Assembly (NCBI GenBank): GCA_964530325.1
Contig: CAZHAX010000036.1
Location: 1 to 7,633, forward strand
DNA from: CAZHAX01 sp964530325
Lineage (GTDB): Bacteria > Chloroflexota > Anaerolineae > B4-G1
Length of the DNA stretch: 7,633 nt
Direction: 5' to 3'
Below, piece by piece: positions 1-5,092 of this stretch. The notes below the pieces were generated by a model that saw only the letters and a program-made list of their open reading frames with translations, was not told the DNA's origin and made no database searches. A program made the position numbers and the translations under genes. Position 1 is the first letter of the stretch, and each line of letters opens with the position of its first letter.

Positions 1-37
1 CTTTGGCGCTGTCCTGGAAGATCTGGAACTTGGCCAC
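1..37 (-). CDS. YegP/DUF1508 family protein, 5' end only
   Basis: Only the first 12 codons lie in the window (MAKFQIFQDSAK); the rest runs off the left edge. The same residues open the complete homologue at 6443-6625, so the family call is carried over from there. The GTG start at 37-35 is chosen because a full-length Shine-Dalgarno lies just upstream (43-53). This gene would begin a third repeat unit to the left. Codon 2 is GCC (Ala), as in the copy at 6625, whereas the copy at 3434 has GGT (Gly). Confidence 0.75.
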   Translation of the reverse strand, partial: MAKFQIFQDSAK

Positions 38-42
38 TAGAC

Positions 43-53
43 TCACCTCCTTT
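43..53 (-). promoter_or_regulatory. Strong Shine-Dalgarno of yegP copy 1
   Basis: The minus strand reads AAAGGAGGTGA, matching the 16S rRNA anti-Shine-Dalgarno tail over its full length. The core GGAGG sits 8 nt before the GTG at 37. An in-frame GTG three codons upstream overlaps this motif and is therefore a poor start. Confidence 0.8.
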
Positions 54-110
54 CGCATCTAGGTCGCATCTGGGCGGCCACGGATGGGAGAAGCGCGGTC
101 TGCCATTCTC

Positions 111-139
111 ATCATAGGCCCACAGGGCGGTTCGGCCCA
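111..139 (-). promoter_or_regulatory. Promoter of yegP copy 1
   Basis: On the minus strand TGGGCC (134-139) and TATGAT (111-116) are separated by 17 nt. The -10 matches the sigma-70 consensus at 5 of 6 positions; the -35 is weak. The same arrangement is conserved in the diverged copy at 6699-6727, which supports function. It predicts a leader of about 65 nt before the GTG. Confidence 0.6.
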
Positions 140-405
140 GTTGGGCCGGGCTGTACACCACGGTCTGGGGCTAGGCATCGTCAGCCTGTGTCTATTCACC
201 TGCCCGGCCGCCCGCATTCTGGCTGAAGCCTGGCCAAAGACTCCAGCCTCTCCAGGAATCGCTCGACTCGCGCTTCCTGGGCGGCAGATCCTGCCTTTCG
301 ACGACGGCTTCCTCAAGTACTGCCTGGGCTGAGGTCGAGCCGGACGTCGAGCCGATGGACGAGACTCAGGCCTCGGTTGGAGCAGATGACGAGGACCGAC
401 CTGGC
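140..405 (-). other. Gene-poor spacer with a frameshifted coiled-coil remnant
   Basis: No intact gene is supported between the yegP promoter and the LmeA-like gene. Coding-like sequence is nevertheless visible on the minus strand in two frames that abut at 285. From 329 to 285 it reads AQAVLEEAVVERQDL. From 285 to 196 it continues AAQEARVERFLERLE and SLARLQPE and then reaches a TGA. Both pieces are rich in Glu, Arg, Leu and Ala with heptad-like spacing. One frameshift between them would explain the pattern as the C-terminal coiled coil of a lost gene. The parent family is not recognised. Confidence 0.35.
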
Positions 406-990
406 CTAGAGGTCATCCTGGTTCACTCGGAAGAGGATGAGCAGCCGACCCTCATCGATCTCCAGATTGCTGACTGTCGCTCCTTCTGCTACATTGGCGA
501 GCGCGTCGCTGACCATGTCACTGACCATGTCGCCAAGGCTACCGACGATGCTGCCGGGCAACGGAAGGGGACCGAGTACTATCTCGGACAAGGTGAGCGT
601 TATCCCTTCTGCTGCGCTGGCGGGCGATAGGGCAACCTTGGCGGGAAGCGGGAATTGGTCTGAGATCATGAAGGTAAGGTAGACCTCGATCTGGCCATCG
701 CGGAAGTGGATCTGGGGTTGCTCGATCGGTAGAGACTCGCTTCTCTCTTGGAGCTTGTCGACGATGAGAGAGGTTGCCTCGTCCTCTGTCAGATAGATGG
801 AGAAGTAGACAAGTCCGTCGTCTCCCTCGGTGGGATTAGAATGCTCCAATCGCGCGTTGAACTCGTCTATCGCTTCCTGGGATGGGTGGATGGGGTAGGG
901 GGGTTCTGGGCCGCCGAGTGCTGTGCAGCAGCAGCAGGCCTCGGCAGCGACGGCAACGGCGATGGCAATGGCAAGAGTACGGGAATGCAT
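406..990 (-). CDS. Secreted LmeA/DUF2993-like protein with Cys4 signal-peptide end
   Basis: This is a 194-residue exported protein. Residues 1-18 form a signal peptide (MHSRTLAIAIAVAVAAEA), followed at once by four cysteines (19-22) and a Pro-rich linker. No perfect lipobox is present, but a Cys run here suggests lipid anchoring or a disulfide or metal role. The body (about 60-190) alternates beta strands and amphipathic helices: FSIYLTEDEATSLIVDKL, a PQIHFRDGQIEVYLTF strand pair, then a VLGPLPLPGSIVGSL turn and a final GRLLILFRV strand. This layout resembles the lipid-binding-type LmeA/DUF2993 or DUF2140 proteins; the match is by pattern, not by a search. The start is supported by AGGAGG (996-1001) 5 nt upstream. 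A short DMVSDMVSD duplication lies at 154-162. It is the last gene of unit B, 117 bp behind the HEAT gene. Confidence 0.75.
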   Translation of the reverse strand: MHSRTLAIAIAVAVAAEACCCCTALGGPEPPYPIHPSQEAIDEFNARLEHSNPTEGDDGLVYFSIYLTEDEATSLIVDKLQERSESLPIEQPQIHFRDGQIEVYLTFMISDQFPLPAKVALSPASAAEGITLTLSEIVLGPLPLPGSIVGSLGDMVSDMVSDALANVAEGATVSNLEIDEGRLLILFRVNQDDL

Positions 991-1004
991 GTGAGCCTCC
1001 TGTC

Positions 1005-1018
1005 GAGCGTGTTCGCTC
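1005..1018. promoter_or_regulatory. Small hairpin before the LmeA-like gene's ribosome site
   Basis: GAGCG and CGCTC flank a 4-nt loop (a 5-bp stem). In the minus-strand transcript it would sit four bases upstream of the AGGAGG of the LmeA-like gene, close enough to affect ribosome access. The same hairpin is at 4402-4415 in the other unit. It is short, so it could be chance. Confidence 0.3.
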
Positions 1019-1053
1019 AGTCATTGTGACACCAGTGAATAGCATCATCGACC

Positions 1054-1069
1054 GATCTGCGCACAGATC
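1054..1069. promoter_or_regulatory. Inverted repeat between HEAT and LmeA-like genes
   Basis: GATCTG and CAGATC flank the 4-nt centre CGCA in the 117-bp gap between the HEAT stop and the LmeA-like start. It lacks a T-run on either side, so an operator or RNA processing hairpin is as likely as a terminator. No convincing promoter for the LmeA-like gene was found in this gap, so the gene may depend on transcription from upstream. Confidence 0.35.
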
Positions 1070-1107
1070 CGGCCATGCTGATCGTCTTTGGCGTGCCACT
1101 GTGCCGT

Positions 1108-1566
1108 CTAGCGCTGGCTTTCCCACCACGCGCTCCACTCATCGGCATCGTCGCCGAAGTCCTCCCCGGTGATACCGCTCAACGCCCAGGCAGCAGCGTG
1201 CGCCACGGCCTGGTCCGGGTCATCCAGCGTCTGGATTAGAGCTGGCACTGCCTCGATGGCCATTGGACCAATCTCCTCCAGTGCCTTGGCGGCCATCTGC
1301 CGCACAGCGGCGTCGCCGTCGGCCAGCGTCACCGTCAAAGCGGGGACAGCGTCCGCCGCCTCCGGCCCTAGCTGCCAGAGCACCCAGGCTGCTGCCTCCC
1401 TGACGTGGGGAAGGGGGTCCTCGAGCGCCGGAAGGACGTGAGCAACGACTGGGCTTCCCAGATCACTGAGTGCATACACGGCAGCCTTGCGCACCTCCTC
1501 GTCAAGGTCGGCGAGCGCCTTGACCAGGGCCGTGATCGCCTCCTCTGTCAGCTCCCGCCCTCGCAA
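1108..1566 (-). CDS. HEAT-repeat protein, N-terminally truncated
   Basis: The frame encodes four clear HEAT repeats of about 31 residues at roughly 8-37, 38-67, 68-100 and 101-134, each with an alpha-helical pair and the usual buried Val-Arg/Ala-Ala-Leu pattern (EEVRKAAVYAL, PHVREAAAWVL, AAVRQMAAKAL). It closes with GITGEDFGDD and a Trp-rich tail, the normal end of such proteins. HEAT proteins are superhelical scaffolds for protein binding, usually cytoplasmic. The N terminus is odd. A fifth, partial repeat (RHEVRYAAARALRG) continues upstream of the only candidate start, a TTG at 1566, as far as a TAG at 1600-1602, with no ATG or GTG and no Shine-Dalgarno. The gene therefore looks like the 3' part of a longer one placed behind a new promoter (1608-1636). 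Translation from TTG is possible but unproven. Confidence 0.65.
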   Translation of the reverse strand: MRGRELTEEAITALVKALADLDEEVRKAAVYALSDLGSPVVAHVLPALEDPLPHVREAAAWVLWQLGPEAADAVPALTVTLADGDAAVRQMAAKALEEIGPMAIEAVPALIQTLDDPDQAVAHAAAWALSGITGEDFGDDADEWSAWWESQR

Positions 1567-1607
1567 CGCTCGCGCGGCAGCGTAGCGGACTTCGTGTCTC
1601 TATGCCA

Positions 1608-1636
1608 ATGGTACGATCAACTGCGCCGACTGTCAA
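1608..1636 (-). promoter_or_regulatory. Promoter of the HEAT gene
   Basis: On the minus strand a perfect TTGACA (1631-1636) is separated by 17 nt from TACCAT (1608-1613, 4 of 6 to consensus). Transcription would begin near 1601, only about 35 nt before the TTG start. It lies in the gap behind the winged-helix gene (stop at 1696). Confidence 0.65.
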
Positions 1637-1642
1637 TGACAG
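1630..1642. promoter_or_regulatory. Operator-like palindrome over the -35 box
   Basis: CTGTCA-A-TGACAG is a perfect 6+1+6 palindrome that covers the TTGACA of the HEAT promoter. A protein bound there would block polymerase. The winged-helix protein encoded immediately upstream is the obvious candidate ligand, but this is inference; OmpR-type domains usually prefer direct repeats. A nearby repeated CTCTGTC on the minus strand adds to the pattern. Confidence 0.4.
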
Positions 1643-1695
1643 AGCACCGACAGAGCAATGATAGCGTGCGGCTGGACGTCACTCCCCGGGCGAAA

Positions 1696-2286
1696 TCAGG
1701 GTTCCCACTGCACAAGCTCGTAGCCGCGGCCTGGGTGGTTCCTGACGTACTCGTGTACGTTCACTTTCTCGCGCAGCATGCGTACCAGGGCAGCCAGGTT
1801 GTCCCTGCCTGGAGGCATGTCAGAGCGGGACTCCTCCGGCCAGACCTGCTGGATGATGTGCTCGTACTCGCAGACCTGCCGTTCCCTGGCCGCCAGGCGC
1901 TGCAACAGCCTGAACTCCTGGGGCGTCAGAGGGATCTCTTCCTCTCCTCGGATAGCCTTTCCTCCCTCGATGCGGAGGTCATAGCTGGCCAGTCCCCCAG
2001 CTCTGGCGGCGCGCGGTTCCATCTCGAGTGTACTGTTCTTCCGGTGGATGGCATTGGCCGCGAGGAGAACGGCCCCTACGAGCGCGCATAATGATGCAAA
2101 GCCCCCCAAAGCCTCCGGAAGCGTGACCTCGACCGCAAGCACGTCCGTGCCCCACAAGCCACCCCAGTAGGCGGCCAGGGCCAGCGCCAAGGCCGCGGAC
2201 ACCGCGAACGCGAGTATCGCCGCGGACAGACATGCCCTAATCCAAAGCTCGCTGGTGCCGATTCTCCGCCTTCTTCCTTCGCCCAT
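1696..2286 (-). CDS. Membrane-anchored winged-helix transcriptional regulator
   Basis: This is a 196-residue protein with two N-terminal membrane segments (about 17-41 and 57-80) joined by a short loop, a linker of about 20 residues, and a C-terminal OmpR/PhoB-type winged helix (about 102-193). The DNA-binding domain shows the family landmarks: PLTPQEFRLLQRLA (119-132), the VW of the second helix (IIQQVW), a recognition-helix stretch LAALVRMLREKV (164-175) and the wing motif GRGYELV (186-192). An Arg-rich N terminus (residues 5-8) favours a cytoplasmic start. There is no receiver domain, so it resembles a ToxR/CadC-like one-component regulator turned around, with membrane anchor first. The ATG at 2286 is preferred over longer frames because GAGGAG lies 7 nt upstream and a promoter at 2329-2357 falls inside the longer frame. 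It is the most intact gene of the unit. Confidence 0.85.
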   Translation of the reverse strand: MGEGRRRRIGTSELWIRACLSAAILAFAVSAALALALAAYWGGLWGTDVLAVEVTLPEALGGFASLCALVGAVLLAANAIHRKNSTLEMEPRAARAGGLASYDLRIEGGKAIRGEEEIPLTPQEFRLLQRLAARERQVCEYEHIIQQVWPEESRSDMPPGRDNLAALVRMLREKVNVHEYVRNHPGRGYELVQWEP

Positions 2287-2328
2287 GCGATATCTCCTCG
2301 TCCTCCACCGATCCCGCGCCCGAGACTG

Positions 2329-2357
2329 AGTATAGAGGCATCCTGGAGCAAGGTCGA
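2329..2357 (-). promoter_or_regulatory. Promoter of the winged-helix gene
   Basis: On the minus strand TCGACC (2352-2357, 4 of 6) and TATACT (2329-2334, 5 of 6) are 17 nt apart. This predicts a leader of about 36 nt, with GAGGAG at 2294-2299 before the ATG at 2286. Confidence 0.6.
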
Positions 2358-2398
2358 CACGGCGATCGAGCGCAAGGCCGGTAGGACTTGGGGGCGGC

Positions 2399-2506
2399 GT
2401 GGCGGGAGCGCGGGAAGCATTCGAGCGGGCGCTGAAGATCAATGAGGATGCTTACGGCAAGGACCATCCCGAGGTGGCGAGAGACGTCAACAGCCTGGGC
2501 AGCGCC
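2399..2506 (+). pseudogene. TPR fragment, antisense to the unit
   Basis: The plus strand encodes one tetratricopeptide repeat, GAREAFERALKINEDAYG then KDHPEVARDVNSLGSA. The spacing and the KDHPEVA/NSLG signature are those of the 42-residue TPRs found in kinesin-light-chain-like and NLR-like bacterial proteins. Only about 36 residues remain. Beyond SLGSA the frame turns into the antisense of the hydrolase-like gene, and to the left it runs into the winged-helix promoter, so neither end is natural. It is a scrap of a larger gene captured between two others. Its right breakpoint coincides with the abrupt end of hydrolase homology at about 2505. Confidence 0.7.
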
Positions 2507-3044
2507 ACACTTCTATGGCGTCCGCTCCATCCGCAGGCAATCCGGCCATCCAAGTTGACCCCCTATCCTCGAGGTCTGGCTGCGCGACTTCGTAGGAGGG
2601 CCCCCACGCGGTGAGGAGGATGTCTAGGCCCTGATCGTGAGCGGAGTCGATCACCGAACTGCCGTCTTCCTCGTAGTCTACACTGGCCGCCACCCAGGTC
2701 ATTCCTGCGCATCTCATCTCAGCGGCGAATGGAAGGCTTGGATCGCGGATGTTGCCACCCAGCTCGAATAGGATCGGAATCGGCGTGACCGTCGGAGTGG
2801 GGGGAATAGGCGTGGATGAGTTGGTTGCTGTCGGAATCAAGGTAGGTGCTGGCGTGTGGGTTGCTGTACGCGTGGCCGTGGCCGTACGGGTGGGTGTACT
2901 TGTAGCGGTTGCTGTCCACGTTCGAGTGGGAGCCAGCGTTGCGCCCGGCCTCGATGAGGCGCATGACTGAGGCAGTATCGATACCAGGGTAGTCAGCAGA
3001 AGAACACCGACTGACCCAATGGTGCGACGAGTGCGAGCAGACAT
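2487..3044 (-). CDS. Thr-Pro-rich exported protein with truncated glycoside-hydrolase-like domain
   Basis: This is a 185-residue product. Residues 1-30 form a signal peptide (basic MSARTRR, hydrophobic core, QSCASS end; the Cys is not in a clean lipobox). Residues 36-92 are a low-complexity Thr/Pro/Ala linker, typical of a surface spacer. From 93 onward FELGGNIRD, AAEMRCAGMTWVA, DSAHDQGLDILLTAWG and GADAIEVW match the first half of a clan-A-like (beta/alpha)8 glycoside hydrolase. In that fold an Asn-Glu carrying the acid/base catalyst should follow the last motif; here homology stops at the Trp and five unrelated residues (RCPGC) read from the antisense TPR scrap end the frame. The product should therefore lack activity, though it could act as a binding or surface protein. 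AGGGAG (3053-3058) lies 8 nt before the ATG at 3044. Confidence 0.65.
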   Translation of the reverse strand: MSARTRRTIGSVGVLLLTTLVSILPQSCASSRPGATLAPTRTWTATATSTPTRTATATRTATHTPAPTLIPTATNSSTPIPPTPTVTPIPILFELGGNIRDPSLPFAAEMRCAGMTWVAASVDYEEDGSSVIDSAHDQGLDILLTAWGPSYEVAQPDLEDRGSTWMAGLPADGADAIEVWRCPGC

Positions 3045-3143
3045 GGGACACGCTCCCTATTAGCGGGTTGTTGGGGGCGGGGGATCCAAGAGTCGCTACT
3101 GCAGAGGGCCAGCTGTGGGACTAGCAGGGCAAGTCGAGCCGGG

Positions 3144-3244
3144 CCTTCAACTCTGGTGAAGGGAATGCTGGCCGCCCTGGGCCTTCCCGTTCTTGCCGCA
3201 GCCAGCCGGGGTACGTGGCAACCCGGCCAACCACGAGTTGAAGG
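3144..3244. promoter_or_regulatory. Long inverted repeat between yegP and the hydrolase-like gene
   Basis: CCTTCAACTCTGG (3144-3156) pairs with 3231-3244 through ten consecutive matches, one bulged base and three more pairs. The arms enclose 74 nt that contain smaller complementary pieces. In the minus-strand transcript it starts a few bases after the yegP stop and ends about 100 nt before the hydrolase-like start, so it could act as a terminator, attenuator or mRNA-stabilising stem. No T-run follows. The unit A copy has lost the arm nearer the hydrolase-like gene through its deletion. Confidence 0.5.
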
Positions 3245-3251
3245 GCATCGA

Positions 3252-3434
3252 CTAGACTGTAAGGTCCTCGACGGGGGCACTAGGCGCGAGCTTCTTAACG
3301 AGGTCGATCCCGTGCTTGCAGTCATCCTTATCCTTCTAGCCCTCGGCAGAGTCAGCGATCGCCTCGTTGTTGTCCGCCCGCAGCCGCCACCTATACTCTT
3401 TGGCGCTGTCCTGGAAGATCTGGAACTTACCCAC
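3252..3434 (-). pseudogene. YegP/DUF1508 gene with premature amber stop
   Basis: This is the unit B partner of the intact gene at 6443-6625, with the same length of 61 codons and no insertion or deletion. Codon 33, Tyr (TAC) in the intact gene, is TAG at 3338-3336. Before it lie 32 residues ending in ADSAEG; after it the frame continues KDKDDCKHGIDLVKKLAPSA and PVEDLTV to the natural stop at 3252. Other differences from the intact copy are conservative: A2G, S17R, T25A, N34K, E35D and T52S. This suggests the gene was under selection until recently and that the amber codon is a late event or a base error. Start and strong Shine-Dalgarno are intact. Readthrough cannot be excluded. Confidence 0.8.
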
Positions 3435-3439
3435 TAGAC

Positions 3440-3450
3440 TCACCTCCTTT
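3440..3450 (-). promoter_or_regulatory. Strong Shine-Dalgarno of yegP copy 2
   Basis: AAAGGAGGTGA on the minus strand, identical to 43-53, sets the GTG at 3434 as the start of the broken yegP. Confidence 0.75.
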
Positions 3451-3507
3451 CGCATCTAGGTCGCATCTGGGCGGCCACGGATGGGAGAAGCGCGGTCTGC
3501 CATTCTC

Positions 3508-3536
3508 ATCATAGGCCCACAGGGCGGTTCGGCCCA
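3508..3536 (-). promoter_or_regulatory. Promoter of yegP copy 2
   Basis: TGGGCC and TATGAT are 17 nt apart on the minus strand, identical to 111-139. It drives the yegP that carries the amber stop. Confidence 0.55.
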
Positions 3537-3802
3537 GTTGGGCCGGGCTGTACACCACGGTCTGGGGCTAGGCATCGTCAGCCTGTGTCTATTCACCTGC
3601 CCGGCCGCCCGCATTCTGGCTGAAGCCTGGCCAAAGACTCCAGCCTCTCCAGGAATCGCTCGACTCGCGCTTCCTGGGCGGCAGATCCTGCCTTTCGACG
3701 ACGGCTTCCTCAAGTACTGCCTGGGCTGAGGTCGAGCCGGACGTCGAGCCGATGGACGAGACTCAGGCCTCGGTTGGAGCAGATGACGAGGACCGACCTG
3801 GC
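3537..3802 (-). other. Gene-poor spacer, second copy of 140-405
   Basis: The sequence is identical to 140-405. It holds the same two abutting coding-like minus-strand pieces (3726-3682 and 3682-3593) that need one frameshift to form a coiled-coil tail. The identical frameshift in both copies means it arose before the copies were homogenised. No intact gene is seen. Confidence 0.35.
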
Positions 3803-4387
3803 CTAGAGGTCATCCTGGTTCACTCGGAAGAGGATGAGCAGCCGACCCTCATCGATCTCCAGATTGCTGACTGTCGCTCCTTCTGCTACATTGGCGAGCG
3901 CGTCGCTGACCATGTCACTGACCATGTCGCCAAGGCTACCGACGATGCTGCCGGGCAACGGAAGGGGACCGAGTACTATCTCGGACAAGGTGAGCGTTAT
4001 CCCTTCTGCTGCGCTGGCGGGCGATAGGGCAACCTTGGCGGGAAGCGGGAATTGGTCTGAGATCATGAAGGTAAGGTAGACCTCGATCTGGCCATCGCGG
4101 AAGTGGATCTGGGGTTGCTCGATCGGTAGAGACTCGCTTCTCTCTTGGAGCTTGTCGACGATGAGAGAGGTTGCCTCGTCCTCTGTCAGATAGATGGAGA
4201 AGTAGACAAGTCCGTCGTCTCCCTCGGTGGGATTAGAATGCTCCAATCGCGCGTTGAACTCGTCTATCGCTTCCTGGGATGGGTGGATGGGGTAGGGGGG
4301 TTCTGGGCCGCCGAGTGCTGTGCAGCAGCAGCAGGCCTCGGCAGCGACGGCAACGGCGATGGCAATGGCAAGAGTACGGGAATGCAT
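3803..4387 (-). CDS. Secreted LmeA/DUF2993-like protein, second copy
   Basis: The 194-residue product is identical to that of 406-990, including the signal peptide, the four cysteines at 19-22 and the AGGAGG 5 nt before the ATG (4393-4398). It ends unit A. Two identical copies would double dosage without diversifying the product. The family call rests on strand/helix pattern and the VLGPLPLPGS turn, so it is tentative; export is much surer. Confidence 0.75.
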   Translation of the reverse strand: MHSRTLAIAIAVAVAAEACCCCTALGGPEPPYPIHPSQEAIDEFNARLEHSNPTEGDDGLVYFSIYLTEDEATSLIVDKLQERSESLPIEQPQIHFRDGQIEVYLTFMISDQFPLPAKVALSPASAAEGITLTLSEIVLGPLPLPGSIVGSLGDMVSDMVSDALANVAEGATVSNLEIDEGRLLILFRVNQDDL

Positions 4388-4401
4388 GTGAGCCTCCTGT
4401 C

Positions 4402-4415
4402 GAGCGTGTTCGCTC
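4402..4415. promoter_or_regulatory. Small hairpin before the LmeA-like gene, second copy
   Basis: GAGCG/CGCTC with a 4-nt loop, identical to 1005-1018, upstream of the AGGAGG at 4393-4398. Confidence 0.3.
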
Positions 4416-4450
4416 AGTCATTGTGACACCAGTGAATAGCATCATCGACC

Positions 4451-4466
4451 GATCTGCGCACAGATC
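4451..4466. promoter_or_regulatory. Inverted repeat between HEAT and LmeA-like genes, second copy
   Basis: GATCTG-CGCA-CAGATC, identical to 1054-1069, lies in the gap between the HEAT stop and the LmeA-like start. No T-run is present. Confidence 0.35.
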
Positions 4467-4504
4467 CGGCCATGCTGATCGTCTTTGGCGTGCCACTGTG
4501 CCGT

Positions 4505-4963
4505 CTAGCGCTGGCTTTCCCACCACGCGCTCCACTCATCGGCATCGTCGCCGAAGTCCTCCCCGGTGATACCGCTCAACGCCCAGGCAGCAGCGTGCGC
4601 CACGGCCTGGTCCGGGTCATCCAGCGTCTGGATTAGAGCTGGCACTGCCTCGATGGCCATTGGACCAATCTCCTCCAGTGCCTTGGCGGCCATCTGCCGC
4701 ACAGCGGCGTCGCCGTCGGCCAGCGTCACCGTCAAAGCGGGGACAGCGTCCGCCGCCTCCGGCCCTAGCTGCCAGAGCACCCAGGCTGCTGCCTCCCTGA
4801 CGTGGGGAAGGGGGTCCTCGAGCGCCGGAAGGACGTGAGCAACGACTGGGCTTCCCAGATCACTGAGTGCATACACGGCAGCCTTGCGCACCTCCTCGTC
4901 AAGGTCGGCGAGCGCCTTGACCAGGGCCGTGATCGCCTCCTCTGTCAGCTCCCGCCCTCGCAA
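4505..4963 (-). CDS. HEAT-repeat protein, N-terminally truncated, second copy
   Basis: The product is identical to that of 1108-1566: four HEAT repeats and a natural C terminus. The same defects are present: a partial fifth repeat runs upstream of the TTG at 4963 to an in-frame TAG at 4997-4999, with no better start and no Shine-Dalgarno. The truncation therefore predates the duplication or homogenisation. It keeps the promoter and palindrome at 5005-5039. Confidence 0.65.
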   Translation of the reverse strand: MRGRELTEEAITALVKALADLDEEVRKAAVYALSDLGSPVVAHVLPALEDPLPHVREAAAWVLWQLGPEAADAVPALTVTLADGDAAVRQMAAKALEEIGPMAIEAVPALIQTLDDPDQAVAHAAAWALSGITGEDFGDDADEWSAWWESQR

Positions 4964-5004
4964 CGCTCGCGCGGCAGCGTAGCGGACTTCGTGTCTCTAT
5001 GCCA

Positions 5005-5033
5005 ATGGTACGATCAACTGCGCCGACTGTCAA
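5005..5033 (-). promoter_or_regulatory. Promoter of the HEAT gene, second copy
   Basis: TTGACA (5028-5033), a 17-nt spacer and TACCAT (5005-5010) on the minus strand, identical to 1608-1636. Confidence 0.65.
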
Positions 5034-5039
5034 TGACAG
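5027..5039. promoter_or_regulatory. Operator-like palindrome, second copy
   Basis: CTGTCA-A-TGACAG over the -35 box, identical to 1630-1642. Confidence 0.4.
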
Positions 5040-5092
5040 AGCACCGACAGAGCAATGATAGCGTGCGGCTGGACGTCACTCCCCGGGCGAAA

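Larger units (their letters stand above)
1..2735. repeat. 3.4-kb tandem repeat, copy 1 (truncated by left edge)
   Basis: This stretch matches 3398-6132 at a constant offset of 3397 bp. By eye the only differences are two bases at 32-33 (GG here, AC in the other copy), so 34-2735 is a perfect 2702-bp match. Every predicted protein inside it is identical to its partner. Identity ends abruptly at 2735, inside the glycoside-hydrolase-like gene, after which the two copies are homologous but clearly diverged. No terminal inverted repeats, target duplications or transposase mark the edges, so it does not look like an insertion sequence. Confidence 0.97.

Noticed and set aside
59..332. Overlapping open frames on both strands upstream of yegP (twins at 3456-3729 and 6647-6947)
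   Set aside because: They cover the yegP promoter and leader; the conserved part corresponds to regulatory DNA, and the predicted proteins diverge between copies beyond it.
1405..2091. Long plus-strand open frame of 228 codons (and its twin at 4802-5488)
   Set aside because: It lies antisense to the HEAT and winged-helix genes and across the HEAT promoter; its protein has no domain character, whereas the minus strand does.
2287..2442. N-terminal extension of the winged-helix protein to 248 codons
   Set aside because: The extension crosses the predicted promoter and the TPR fragment, is low in coding character, and lacks a ribosome site, unlike the ATG at 2286.
2740..2940. Plus-strand Val/Gly-rich open frames over GTN-rich sequence (also 6146-6628)
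   Set aside because: They are the antisense of the Thr/Pro linker; the minus strand has the signal peptide, linker and domain in one frame.
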